From positions 496,001 to 560,000 of the forward strand of contig JAKULF010000019.1 of NCBI GenBank assembly GCA_022661535.1: DNA of 64,000 nucleotides, written 5' to 3'. Shown in pieces: positions 35,649 to 50,900 of the stretch. The notes under the pieces are model-generated. The model searched no databases. It was not told where the DNA came from and was given only the letters and a program-made list of their open reading frames with translations. The DNA is from Eutypa lata. Taxonomy: Eukaryota; Ascomycota; Sordariomycetes; Xylariales; Diatrypaceae. A program made the translations under genes and the position numbers. Each line of letters starts with the position of its first letter. Within the stretch, counting starts at the first letter, position 1.

Positions 35649-36985
35649 ATTTTATTACGGATTTTACAATTATAAATTTTAATTTAATTAAAAAAATTAT
35701 TATTTTATAATAAATATTTTTTAATATAAATTATAATTATATTATTTAAAATAATTTAATTATAAAAGTTTTTAAAACGAAAAAAACATATATTAATAAT
35801 AAACGTTTATTAAATAATTATTAACTTTATTTTATATTAAAATAATTTATATTTAAAATAATATAAATTTTTTATTTTTAAATATTCTTTTAATTATTAT
35901 TATTATTTTTTATTTTTATAATAAAAATAAAATTTACGATATTATTAAAATTAAATTTTAAAAACGAATTATAAAATATTAAAATAATTAATAATTAATA
36001 AATAAATAATTATTTTAAATTTATTTTAAATTAATTTAATTTAAATAAAAAGAGTTTTTTTAATATTTATAAAAATTAATTATATTAAATTTAATAAAAT
36101 AAAAAATAAAATAAAATAAATTTTAAATAATGTTTAAATTATATCGATATAATTTATATTATTTAAAAATATAAAAATTCGTTTTATATTTAATTAATTT
36201 TAATTTTAATGATAATAATTTTTTTATAATTATTAAATAAATTTAATAAAAGAATTTATCGTTAATATAAAAATTAATTATTTTAAAATTAAAAATAATA
36301 ATTAATATTAAAACGTTATATTTTATTATATATTTTAAAATTATAAATTTTAATTTACTTATAAAAAAAATCTTTTTATAATAAATGCTTTTTTTAAATA
36401 TAAATTAAAACGATTCGTTTTAATAATTTATATATATAAATTATAAATATATTATATAAATATTTTTAATTAAAAAAATATTAAAAACGAAAAAGAAAAT
36501 ATTAATAATTTAATTTATTTAATAATTATTATTAAAAAATTTCGTAACGTTAATTATCGACATTATTTTATATTAATATAAAACGTATATAAAATAATAA
36601 TATTTTTTATTTATTTTTATTTTTTAAATACTTTTTTAAATTTAATTATTTTTAAATTATATTCTTTTAAATATTATTATTATTATTTATTTTTTTAACG
36701 AAAGTAATTTTAATAACGTAAAAATAAAATTTACGACATTATTAAAATTTAAATTTAAAAAGAATTATCGAAAAATAAAATATTTAATAATTAAATAATT
36801 AATTAAATAAATAATTAAATTAACGATTAATTTAAAAGTGTTTTTAAATTTATAAAGATTAATCGTATTAAATTTAATAAAATAAAAATTAAAAAAGAAT
36901 TAATATTAAATATTATTTAAATTATATCGATATAATTTACTTTTTTAAAAAAATATAAAAATTTATTTTTTAATTAATTAATAAA
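35640..36985 (+). repeat. degenerate tandem duplication, two ~600-bp units
   Basis: Units at about 35640-36200 and 36312-36985 share ordered landmarks: AACGT(A/T)ATATTTTATTA at the start, AATAAAATTTACGA(T/C)AT in the middle, and AAATTATATCGATATAATTT near the end. Both are RIP'd, and the second has more insertions. Confidence 0.75.
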
Positions 36986-37105
36986 TATTTTTATATTATA
37001 TGATTATATTTTTTAAAAATATATTATTAATAATGTTTTCGATATTTTTATTTTTAATAACGTTATATTTTATAAATTTTGTAAATTAATATATTATTTT
37101 AAATT

Positions 37106-37139
<34 letters not shown>

Positions 37140-39750
37140 AATATATTATTAATTATTTATAATTTTAATTAAAGTTTTAATATTTATATTAATTATTTAA
37201 TTTAATATTAATATATTAAATAAAAATTTTATATTTTAAACTTTTCGTTTATTTTTATTTTATAAATTACGGTTTAAATTATTTATAATATTATTATATT
37301 TTTTATATATATTAAAAACGATAAATTCGTTTTTATTTTATAATTAAAATTATTAAATTTTTAATATTAATTTTAATTTTATAAAAAACGTATAACGATA
37401 TTATTATTATTTTAAAAAACATTATATTAAATATAATATTACTTTTAATTATTAAAAATTATACGTTTATTTTATTAATTAACGAAATAATTAATATCGA
37501 TTTAATATAATTATTAAAATAAAATTTATAATTAATATTTAAAGTTTTTTTTTAAATCGGCGTAAACTTATATCGTTTTAAAAATAATACGTATAAATAA
37601 AAGATTTTATACTTTATAAAATGTATTTTATTTATATTTAAAGTTTTTATTACGAATTTTCGTTATATTTATAATTATATTTAATTAAAATTAAAAAGTT
37701 ATTACTTAAATGTTATTTTAATAAATATTTTTATAATACTTTATAAATTTATTTATTTCGAAATTAAAATATATTAAAATATATTAATAATAATTTTACG
37801 ATTTTTAAAAACTTTTTATAAAATTTTATATTATTTATATATAATATATTTAATTAAAAAATTTAAAAAACTTTAATAATTATATAAGCATTTTATTTTA
37901 CATTAATTTTGATAATTATAATATATAACGAATAATTAAAATTAATCGTTAAATAAACGAATAAAAAAATTAATATAAATTTTATAATTAAAAAAATAAA
38001 CTTTCGTTTAATTTTATTAAAAGAAAATTAAAAAAAATTAAAAAAAATTAAAAATTATTTTACTTTAATTTTAATGAATTTAACATTTATTTATACTTTT
38101 TATTAAAATTATAATTTAATTTCGTAACGTTTTATATTAAAATTTATTTTAAATATTATTAAAATTATTACGTTATTTATTTATTTTTTATTATATTTTT
38201 TAATAATAATTTTTTTTAATTAATTCGTTTTTTTATGTATTTTTAATTTCATAAAACGTTTATTTTTTATTATTAAATTTTATTAATTTATAACGAATAT
38301 TATATTTTAATTTATAATTATTAATATTATATTTAAATGTTAATATTATATTTATTTAAAATTATTTAAACGTAAATATATAATAATATATTTTTATTTC
38401 ATTTTACCTTTTTCGCTTTATATATTTATTTTTTTATAAATAACATATAATTATTAAATTAACTTTAAAATTAAAACGTATAAAAATAAATTATTAAATA
38501 TTTTATTAAAAATTACGTATTAAAATAATTTTAAATAAATAATTATAATATTTATAACGTAATATTTTTTTATTTTAAAATTATATATTTTATATTTTCG
38601 AAAATTAAAATATATTATATAAAGAAATTATATATAATAAAAAAATATTAATTATAAAATTTATATTTTATTATATTTTAAAAAATATATTTTAAAAATA
38701 TTAAAAAATATTAATAATTAAATTTTAATTTATTATATAATATAAAAATAATTTAAATTAAATAAAGTTTTAAAGTTTTAATATTTAATTTTAATTAATA
38801 TAATTTTAAAATCTTTTAAATAAAATTTTAAATATAAAAATTATTTATATTTTATAATATTTTCGTAAAATTAAAATAATATTTATTATTATAAAATATA
38901 TAAAATTTATTTTTATAATAATTATTTAAAATAAATAATTAATTATAATTATTTTTTAATATATTATTAATGTTATAAACCGTAAAAACGCATATACGAA
39001 TGTTTTTTTATAAAGTAAAAATATTAAATTTAAAAAAAAATAAAATAATTTTTTATAATAAAAAGTTAATTTTAAATAAATAAAATAAATACTTTATTAT
39101 TATTTAACTTTTTAATAATTTATTATTTTTTAAGTTATATTTATTTATATATTATATATATAATTTATTATTTTTTTAATTTTATTATTATTTAATTATT
39201 TAATTACGTATCGTAATAATTAAATAAAAGTAAAAATATTTTATTTTTAAATAAAATAATAATTATAAGCGATTTAAAATAATTTTAATTTTATCGTAAT
39301 TTTATATAAATATTTTTATAATTTAATTTATAAACATTAAAACATTTTTATAAATTTAACGGTTTTTTTTTAATTTATAATTATTTTTTATTATAAAAAG
39401 TTTTTATTTTAATTTTTATTATATAATAATTAAAATTATTAATAATATCGTTTAAAATATTTTTTTAAAAATAATAAATTAATAAATAAATTAATATATT
39501 TAAAATAAAGTTTATTTTATATAATATATAATATATATTAAAATTAATAAATTAAAATTATCGTATAATATAAATAATTTTTAATTATAATATTAAAAAT
39601 TAATTTAAAATTATAATTTAAATATTTTTTTATATAATAATAATATATTTATTTATAATATAAAGTTATTTAATATTATAATATTTTTCGTAATTTTATA
39701 ATTTATTAAAATAATAATAATATTAATATAAAATTATATTTATAATTATA

Positions 39751-40510
39751 ATTAAAATTTTTAATTATTATATTTAAAAAACGATACGATTTTTCGTTTA
39801 TAAATAAATTATAAAAATCGGGTTTTAAATAAAAGTTTTTTATTACGTAATTAAAATTAATATAATTAATTTAACTTTTAAAAAACCTTATATTTATTAA
39901 AATTCGAATTTAAAAGTTATTATATTTTTAAAATAATTAAATTATTTAATTTTATATTTTATTAAACGAAATTTAAATTTAAAAGCTTTAAATTATAATT
40001 ATTATATTTATAAATTTAATTATATTAATTATATTAATTATATATATTTTATTTATTTATTTATAATTAATTTAAAAATAAATAATTAAAATTATTATTA
40101 TTTAAATTAAAAATTAAATAATTAATAATTAAATAAATAATTATTATAATATTATTTAAATTATTTAAATTTATAAATTATAAATTTAAAAATTTAAAAA
40201 TTTAAAAATTTATTATTTTATAAATTTATAAATTTATAAATAATTTATAAATTCGAAAAATATTTAATAAGTTTATAAATTTATAAAATTAAATTTAAAA
40301 AAATTAAATATATAAATTTAAAAAAATATTTAATTAATTATAATTTTAAATTATATATATATATTTTAAAATAAATATATTTAATTAAAAATTATTATAA
40401 TAATAAATATATTTTTTTATTTAATTTTCTTAATTACGTAAATATATATATAAATTAATAACGTAATTTTATAATTTAAATTTAATATAAAATAATTTTT
40501 AATTTAATTA
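39751..40510 (-). repeat. RIP'd copy of composite repeat B, inverted
   Basis: Its reverse complement follows 56361-57560, with the central minisatellite and tRNA-like part mostly lost or unrecognisable. The diagnostic tail is kept as TTTAACTTTTAAAAAACC (B, inverted: TTTAACCTTTAAAAAACC). Confidence 0.7.
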
Positions 40511-40612
40511 TTTTTAATTTTTATTAAAATATAAATAATTTTTAATATTATTTAAAAATATTAAGTTTTTTTATTAATTTTTTAAAATAAAAGATTATAA
40601 CTTTAATTTTAT

Positions 40613-42421
40613 AAAATTTTATTAATCGTTATAATATAAAAAAGTACAACTTTTCGCAAGCTTTAAGAACTTTTTTTTAACTTTTAAAATCGATAAAACT
40701 TTATTTTATAAATAATAATATTTATAATAAAATACGCTTTTAATTTTCGACTTTAAATTAATTATAATAAGTTAATTTAAATTTAAAATCGAAAATTAAA
40801 TTCGTATAAAAATATTTAAAAATATAAAAATAATTATTATTATTAATTTTTTTTATATAAAATTTAAACCTTTAATTTTACGAATTTATTATTACGTATT
40901 ACGGATTTTATAAATTTAATTATTATATTATAAACTTTTTATATTACGAGTTATATTAATTATTATATAAAAATTTTATATTTTATTTTTATATATATAA
41001 TTAATTTTACGTTTATACGTAAATTTAATCGATTTATAATTAAATTAATTAATTAAAAACTAAATAAATAATTAAAATTATTATTATTTAATTATATTAC
41101 TTTAAAGAAATTCTTAAATAATTAAAGTTTTAAGTTTATAAGTTTATAATTTATAAAATTATAAATTTATAAATTATTTTTATATAATTATTATAATTAT
41201 AATTAATTATAATTATAATTATTTATATATAATTATAAATTTATAAGTTTATAACTTTATAAGTTTATAAAGTAATTAATAATTAAATTTAAAAAGTAAT
41301 TAATAAATAATTATTAAAGTTATAAATTATAAATTTATAACTTTTAAGTGTATAAATAATTAAAGCTTTAAATATAAATTATAAAATAAATTTATAAACT
41401 ATTATTATTATCGTATAATTATTATTATCTTCGTTAATTATTATAATTATCGTTAATTATTATAACTACTTATAATTATTATAACTACTTATATATAACT
41501 ATAAGTTAATTATAAATTTAAAAGTTATAATATAAAATAAGTTTATTAATCACTTAGTTATTATTACCGTATAATTATTACTACTTGCATTAATTATTAC
41601 AGCTTTCGTTAATTGTTACAGTTACTTATAACTGTTATTATTATATAATTATAACAGTTATTTATAATTATAAGTTTAAAAACTATAAGTTTATACATTA
41701 CAAGGTAAGTTTATACGTTATAAAGTAAGTTTATAAGTTATTTAATTATTATTATAATTATTTATAACTATTATAATTATTTATAATTATAAGTTTATAA
41801 ATTATAAGTTTATATATTATAAAATAAGTTTAAAAGTTATAAGTTTATACGTTATAAAATAAGTTTATAAATTATTTAATTATTATTATTTATAACTTTT
41901 AAACTTATAATTATTATATTTACTTATAATTATAAGTTAATTATAAAATAAATTTATAAATTACTTAATTATTATTATCGTATAATTATTATAATTATTT
42001 ATAATTATAAGTTTATAAGTTTATAAATTTAAAAATTATAAATTTATAAGTTATAAGTTTATAAGTTATAAGTTTAAAAGTTATAAATTTAAAAATTATA
42101 AAATAAGTTTATAAGTTATAAGTTTATAAATTTAAAAGTTATAAATTTAAAAGTTATAAATAATTAAAGTTAAATAACTTATAAAACTTAAAAAATATAT
42201 TTAATTAAAATGTTAAATTTTTTTAAAGATTAATTAAAAGATTAACGTTAATTAACTTTAAATTAATTTAATATTAAGTTTTTATTAATTTAAATTTAAT
42301 TAATTAATAAAGGATATTTTTATTAATATTCGTTATTCGTATTAATTTTAATTTTACTTTAAATTTTATAATTAATTTTTAAAAAACTTAAAATAAAAAT
42401 ATTTTTCAAATATAATTATTA
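40613..42421 (-). repeat. RIP'd copy of composite repeat A, inverted
   Basis: Reverse complement of 29251-31112 from end to end. Tail and tRNA-like module are at 40613-41050, the decayed minisatellite is at about 41050-42190 (with surviving CCGTATAATTATTACTACTT), and the leader is at 42200-42421 (AATATTCGTTATTCGTATTA against AATATCCGTTATTCGTGCTA). The differences are overwhelmingly C-to-T and G-to-A. Confidence 0.85.
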
Positions 42422-44770
42422 ATTAACTTTTAATTTAATAAATATTTTTAACGTAAATTTTAATATATAAAATTATTATTATTAATAAATATATTTTATA
42501 AACTTTTTAAAGAAATTCGTAATAATAAATTTAATTTTTTTTAAAAAGTTTATTATTTTAAAATAATATTATTAATAAATAATTAATTTCTTTTACTTTA
42601 ATAAAAATTTAATTTTTTATTAATATTAAAAGAAATATTTTTTTAATTATATAATTATATCGATATTTATTTTTATTTTACGAAATATTTTACTTTATTT
42701 AATCTTTATAATTATATTTAAAATTTTAATTATTAATTTAAAAAGTTTAATAAAATTATATTTAATAAGTTATTTTTTAAAAAAGTAATTAACGATTATA
42801 ATATTATTTATATATATTTAATAAAAATATTTATAAAATAAAAAACGTTTATTTATAAAACTTTAAATAAAAATCGAATTATTTTAAATTTTTATTAATA
42901 TTATATTAAAGATTTTTAATTTTTTAAATAATATAATTTTTATATAATTATTATATTTTAAAAATAAAGAAAATTAATAAAAAAACTTATTATATTTAAA
43001 ACCGTAATATATTACTTTTTTAAATAAAAATAAAAATATTTTTTACGATAATATAAAATATATATTAAATATTATAATATTAAAAATATTTTATCGTAAT
43101 ATTTTCGCGAATAATATAAATAAAAAATTATAATATAATCGAAATATTTAAAATATTAAAATTTTTATTAAATAAAATTAAAGTTTTTTAAATATTATAA
43201 TATTTGCTTTTAATATATATTATAATTTTAAAATATTAAAACGTAAAATCTTTATTTTAAATAATTATTTAAAACTTTTCGTAATTAAATAATAATTTAT
43301 TATATAATATTATTATATAATTTATTAAACTTACTTTTTAACTTCGTTAAAATAAATAATTAACTTTATAAAAAATAATTATTTAATTTTTTTAATTTAA
43401 TTTTTTTATTTTTAAAATTTTTATTTTAAAAACTTTATTTTTAAAAAATTAATATTAAATAAATTAATATTTAAAAACTTTTTAATCGTAATTATAAATC
43501 GATTTAAATTTATCATTAAATTAATATTTATTATTTATTAAAAATATAATTTATTAAACGAAAAATTTATTAACGATTTAAAAAAGGTTTAATTTAAACA
43601 TTATTAAGTTATAAAAAAACATAAAAACGATATTTTATATTTTTATATATTTAAAATGTTTATTTTAAAAATTAAAAATAAATTAAATATTTAAAAATAT
43701 ATTTAAAATTTAAAAATTTAATCGATTTATATTAAAAGCGATATAATCGAATTACGTTTTTTTAAAGAAAATATAAAAAATTATAAAAAAAAATTATTAT
43801 TATTAATAATTAAATTGAATTTTTAATTTAAATTAAATTAAATATATTTTAAAAGTTAATTTTTTATTACGAAAACGTAAAAAATTACATTAACGATTAA
43901 ATAAAAAAAAACTTAAAAAGTCTTTTTACGTAAATTATCTTTATATAACATTTTATTCGTCGATATTTATAAAAATATAAAAACGTTTTTTTCTTTAATT
44001 AAAATTTCTTTTAAAAGATTTCTTTTTAAAAATTATATTTTTTACATTTTTATAACGTTTTAAAAACGTTAAAATTTAAATAAGTTTATTTTTAAACTTT
44101 TTTTATATATTAAAATTAAATAATTAATTTATTAATATTTAATATAATTAAAATTATTAAAATATTTTAAATAACTTTTTATATATAAAATAATATAAAT
44201 TTAAAATATAAATAAATATATTTATATAACGAATAAATAAAATATTATTTTTATATATATATTAAATAAAAAATAAATCGTAATTAATAATATTTTATTA
44301 AATAATATTTTATTATTTAAATATTATAAATAAAATTTAAAATATTAATAAAGTTTTAATTTAACGAATAAATATATTTAATAATAAACTTTATTAAATA
44401 AAAATTATTATATATATTTATTTAATAACGATTTATATAATTATAAAAGTATAAAAAAAATTAAAAAAAAAATTTCGTAAAAATAATTAAACTTTTTTTA
44501 ATTAAAATAAACGAGTTTTATATATTAAATAATAAAATTAAAATATTAAATATTTTTTTAAAAAATATAAAAATTAATAATAATTTTAATTATATTTTTT
44601 TATTTTATAAAATAAAGTTTAAATATTTTTTATTTTAATTATAAATAAAATTTATTTAATAATATAATTTTAAATTATAATAAAAGTTTTTAAAGTTTAA
44701 TTTTTAAATAAATTAAAAAGAAAGCTTAATTAAATCGAAAAATTAATTGTTTTTACGTTAATATTTTATT
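42422..44770. repeat. RIP-degraded sequence, unclassified
   Basis: AT-rich, with no readable coding content. It separates inverted composite A from the 10-kb element. Confidence 0.5.
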
Positions 44771-44900
44771 ATTAAACGAGGTTTATAATTATATAAAAAG
44801 TTATATTATTTAAGAAAACGTTCGAAGAATAATTAACGAAAGAGAAAGATATAACGCTTAGCTTTAACGTTGATTTATTATTTATAAAGGGAATTATTTT
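44771..44900. repeat. left terminal direct repeat
   Basis: 130 bp, less mutated than its right partner (keeps TTCGAAGAAT and TTAGCTTTAACG). Confidence 0.8.
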
Positions 44901-47900
44901 TAATATATGCTTTTTACGAAAAAAATAAAAACGTTTCGTTTTTATAATAAAGTTTAATGTTTATCGTAAAGTAAATCTTTTCGTTATTAAATTAAGTTAA
45001 GTTTTATATAATTATAAATTAAATTTTATTTATTTTATTTTTAAAATTAACTTTAAATTTCGTTTTTTTAATATTTTTATTGCTTTTATTAAATTGCGTT
45101 GTTTTTTTATAAATATTTTTTAATATTTTTTTAAATAAAGTTTTAATTTTTTATTTAAAAGTAAAAAAGTTATAAATTAAATTTTTAAATATAAAAAGCG
45201 TTATTTTATAAATTATCTTTTTTTTTTCGTTTTTTTAAAAGTATAATTTTTTCGAATTCGATTTAATAAAAGTAAATAAAAGTTTATTTTTAGTAAAATA
45301 TGTTCGTTTTTTAGATTTTATTTAAATTTTTAATAAAGTTAAGGAAATTGTTTATTGTTTTAAGATAAGTTCGTCGTTATAGTTATAATTAATAAGAAAT
45401 ATTTTTTTTAACGGTTTATTTAAGTTTTTTTAATAAAGATATCGCTTTAAAAAGTTTTGTTTAACTTTTTATAAAAAGATTAAAATCGATACGATCGTTT
45501 TTCGATTTTTTTATTTTTAAGTTTATTTAATAAGATTTTTTAATTTTTTTTTAATTTTTGATTTTGTGCTTTTTTTTAATTATAAAATTATCGACGTTTT
45601 TTTTAATGAAAAAACTTTTTTAATAATATTTTTAATCGATTTATAAAGGTAATTATAAATGGTTTTTGCGTTGTTTTTAAGATTTTATAAAAAAGTATTT
45701 AATTGGTTTTTTTACAAATAGTTTTCGATGTTTTTTTTATAGATATAATTTTTTTTTAATATGTTTTTAAAGATATAATTTTTAACAAGGTTTATTATAA
45801 CGACTTGAATAATTTCTTATAGTTAAAGATTCGTTAATATTATCGAATTTATAACGTTAATAAATAAGTTAAAAGTTATTTTATATTAATCGTTTTAATG
45901 TTAAAAAGTTTTAATAAAAATGTTTTGGTTATTTTTAATGTTTTTTAAGAAATTTACGGTTTTAAGATTAAATTTTGTATTTTTTAAATTTTTTTTATTC
46001 GTTATTTAATAGTTAAAAAAATGGTTTAAGTTTTATAAAAAAGTATTTGTTTTTATTTAATAATGTTTAATAAATGAAATAAGATTTTAATATTATTAAA
46101 ATAAAATATAGTTAAAAATAAAAGTTAATGATTTAATATTTTTAGGTTTTTTTTTGATTTTAATTACGGTTTTAATAAAAATGCGTTTTTTTTAATTATT
46201 AAGTTTTTTTTTTTAAATTAAGGAAATCGATTTATAAGAAATGTTTTTATTATTATAATGGTTTTTTTAATACGTAAAAATGATACGAACGTTTATTAAA
46301 ACTTTTATTTAATTTAAATTAACGTTATTTAAGGCTTTTATAAGTTTAATAAGTTAGTTTTCGAAATTATATATTAAGTTTTCGTAAATTTAAAAGGCTT
46401 TTAAGTTTTTAAACGAAGAAATTTTAATTATCGATAAATCGAAATCGTTTTATTAATTATTTAAGTTTTTATTTTTAATTATATTTTTTAATATAAAGAT
46501 TATAATTATTTATAAGCGAAAATTAAAAATTTACGTTTTAAGTAAAATATACGTAATATTTTTTAAAACGGTTATAAAATCGTATTTTATATTTAAAAAG
46601 TAATAATTAAAAAAAGCGATTATTTATTATTATTCGTTTATAATTTCGTTTATAATGCTTTAATTTTAAGGATTTAATTTTTTAAGTTTTAAAGAATTGT
46701 TTTTTATAAAATAATTTTTAAAAGTTAATTAAGTAAGGTTTTTCATTAAAAATGTTAATTGGAAAATTTTTCGAATTTATTCGAAAACGATATCGTTATT
46801 TTCGTAATTAAAGTTTTTAATTAAAAATTCGGTTATTTTAGTAGTAATGAAAGGAATTTAAAAGGAAATAATTAAAAAGATATAAAAAAAAATTACGAAT
46901 TAATAAAATAAAAGTTTTAAATGTTAAAAAAAAAGAAAAAAAAATAAAGGAAAATTTTTAAAACGATGTAATTAAAGGTTATATGTAGTATATATTATAT
47001 AAATAAAAGTTATTAAAAAATAAATATCGATTATCGTATTTCAATTAAAGAAATAAATATAAAAACGTAGATTTTTAAGTTAAAAAATAATTAACGATGT
47101 AAAGAAAAAAAAGAAAAATTAAATAAAAAGAAAATTTTAATATTAAAATATTTAAATTATATACGTTAAATAAAAAAAAAAGATTTAAAAGTAAAGATTT
47201 TATAAAGAAAAGTAAAGTTATAAAATAAATAAAGCGTATAAAAAGGTATTTTAATATATAAAAAATAGCTTTTACTTTATTATTTATTATTAATATTTAA
47301 AATGTAAATTTAAATATTAATGCGTGGAATTATTTCGACGAATTTAAAGTTATTTAAAGTATTTTTTATTTTATTTTAAAAAAAAATTTAAATTTTTTAA
47401 TAACTTTTTATAAAAAGCTTAGTTTAAATAAGTTTATTTTTTTTATTATAATCGTTAATTAATTTCGTTATATTTTATATTAAAATTATTTTCGAATATT
47501 ATTTATTATATTATAAATTATAGTTTTTTTATTTAATTAAGTATTTAATCGTAAATTAATTTTTTTAATTATTAATTTATTTTTCGAAAAGTTTTTTAAT
47601 TTCGTAAAATTATTATTTATTATCGTTACTTTTAACGAATATTTTATTTAATTAAAAACGTTTTTTATTATAAAGATCGTTTTTTTTAAGTGTTTTGTAT
47701 AAATGTATAATTAAAATCGTTCGATGAACTTTTTAATGTTAAAGAAAGTTAAGTTTATAAGAAAAGTTTTTTATTTTTTATATAACAATTAATGGATTTA
47801 TTTTTTATTAAAATTATTTTTATAGCGATTTTTTAAATAAATTATATTTTTTGTATAAGCGAAAATAAACTTTATTTTTAATATTAAATTTTAATAATGT

Positions 47901-50900
47901 ATATTTTGCGTTATATTATATTTTTAAGTTTATAATAACGAAATTTATTATTAGTTTTGTTTTTTTTTAATATAATTTACGAAAAGTTTTATAAGTTAAA
48001 AAGTTATAAAAGATTTTTAAAATTAAAAAAACGAAAAACGGTTTAAAATTTAAAATTATTTTATTTAATATTTTTTTTATAATCGATAATTTCGTATTAT
48101 TTATATTATATTAAAAAAAAGGGATTATATAAATTTAAAGTTCGTTTAACGTTATTATATAATATTAAATAACGATTTTAATTTTTTAATTAGTTTTTTT
48201 ATTTTAATCGTTTTTTTAAAGATAATAAGTTATAATTATATTTAATTTAATTCTTTATAAAAAGAATAACGTTTTTTAAAATTTAAATATAAATTTTAAA
48301 TCTTTATTCGAAATTATACGTTTTGGTATTTTTTAATTAAGTAATATTAAAATACGTTAAATAATTATTGTTTATTTTTCGGTTATATATATAATATGTT
48401 TTAAAATTAAAATAACTTTTTTAATAAATTTATATATAATAATTAATAAAGTATCGAAAATATCGTAATTAAATATAAATTAAAAAATATTTTTATTAAA
48501 AATTTATAATAAATTAATTATAAAATTTAACGTTATTATATAATAAAAAAACGGTTTTGTTTATATAAAATATAAAAAATTAAGTTTTTTTTATTTATTA
48601 ATTTAGTTTTGTTAATATTTAAAATAATATTTTACGTAATTTTTAATTTTTTTCGTTAAATTAAATATTATAATATTATTTAAATCGTGTAATATTTTTT
48701 TAAAGTCGAAGTAATGTTTAATATCGTAAATTATATTAAAAATTTTCTTATAATATAAATTTAAAATAATAAAACAGTTTTTTAATTAAAAAATATTATA
48801 TAAAAATTTTTCTTTAATGTAAAAATGAAATTTTTTAATTTGGAAAATTTTATATTTATTATATTTTTTAAATTAAGTTTAAAATTTTTTTTTTTTTTAT
48901 TTTTAATTTTTTTTAATTCGTTAAAAAATTTTTTATTAATAATTATTATATTTAAAAAGTAATTTATTTATAATATATATTATTTAACGATTAGTTTTAT
49001 ATTCGTTAATGATTTTTTGTTTATATTTAAAGTTAAAGAAAGATTTCGATATAATATAATCGAAATTTTCGATTATATTATTAAGTTTATTTTTAATATT
49101 GTTTTATTTATTTATTATATCTTTTTCCGTATTTAACGTGAAAAGTTTTAATAATACATTTAAGATTAAATTAATTTTATTAAAAATATATTTAACGTTA
49201 AGTTTATATTATTTAAAATATATTAAAATCGTTATTAATTAAAAATTGTTTTTAATTATATTAACGAAATATAAATTCTTTTAATTAATAACTTTTTTTA
49301 TAGTTTTATAATTAATAAAAATTATTATATTTTAAATATAAAAATAAAGTTAAAAACGAAGTTATTTATAAACTTAAATTAAATATATTATTTTAAGTTT
49401 TATAGTTTTATATTTTCTTTTTATAAAGATAAAGATTTTATTAAAATATATAATAACTTTAACGTTATTTAAAAAAATTAATTCTTTTTTTTAAAGGATA
49501 AAAAAGTGAAAAATTATAATAACGAAGCTTTATTATTAAAAAGTATCGATTTTAAAAAAAGTTTATTAATGTAAATTTTAATAAATAAAGTAATTTTCGT
49601 TAAAGAATACGTTTTATAATAATCGAAAACTTTTTAATTTTTTAAAAGTAAAATTTAATTTTCGAATAAATATTTATTTTTTTTTAATATAATATTTACT
49701 TTAAAAAAGTTATTATTGATTTTTTTTATTATTAATATTTTCGTTTTTTTTTTATAAAGGTTTTGTTTTTTATTAAAATTAAGGAATATATTTTTAAAGT
49801 TAAGTTATTATTTTAAGGTACGTTTTAAGATCGATTAAAGTGTAAAGGAATTTAAATTTTTATATAATTTATATTTTATTTTATATAATAATAATATTGA
49901 AATCGTTAATTTTAAAGCTTAATAATTTTATTAACGTATATTCGTAAAATGATTTTTTTATTAATAAGGAAAGGTTTATATTTATAAAATATTTAAAGAT
50001 TATATTAATGTTAAAAAGATGCTTTTTTTTAATATCGTTAAAGATTACGACGTTATCGATATATATACGGTAAAAATTTTTATATAAAAATAAAGTTTAA
50101 TTTATAAATCGTTAAATAAACGTCGAGTTATTTTTAAAACTTATAAAATAAACGTTAAATACTTTTAAATTTTTTAAGGATATAATAATTATTTTGTTTT
50201 TATATGAATTTTATAAAAAAAGTTAATAAAAGAATATTATTACGTTAAATATTATTATGAATTTTTTTTACGTATTATAAAAGAAGATATTGTTTTATAA
50301 TAATATAAAATAAATATTTAATATAATTAAGTTATTAAAAGTTTATAAGTTAATAACGATATAATTTTTACGTTTTTTTTTTATTATTCGTTAAATAATA
50401 AAGATTAAGTATTCGAAAAAAAAAAGTTTTTTTATTTAGTTTAATCGTTTTAATATATGTATATTATTAAAGGTTTTATTAAAGAAAGTTTAATTTTTTA
50501 TATCGAATTAATAATGTTTAATGCGGATTTTTTGGCGTTATTAATTTTTAACGAAATCGATTTTTATTTTTTGTTTTTTTAATATAAATATAATTTTTTT
50601 ATTTTATTATACGTTATGTTTTTCGAGGATTTTTTTTAATTTAATTACGAAGTTCGAGTTTATAATTATAATGTTAATTTTGTTTTTAATGTATATTTTA
50701 AGCTTATTTAAAGGCTTTATAAAATTAATTAAAATATTATTTTTATATTATTTTTTAATAAAAAAGGAAGATTTTCAACTTTTAATGTTTAAATATATAA
50801 TTAATTAAATATTTTTTATCGTAATAGTTTTTATAATTAAAGTATATATTAATTTTTTAATAATATTTATATTATAAGTTATAAAAGTTTAAAGTACGTT

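Larger units (their letters stand above)
33901..39750. repeat. RIP-degraded transposon remnants, unclassified
   Basis: No readable protein. It holds the degenerate tandem pair at 35.64-36.98 kb and the long palindrome at 35559-35648. On the + strand C exceeds G through much of it. Confidence 0.55.
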
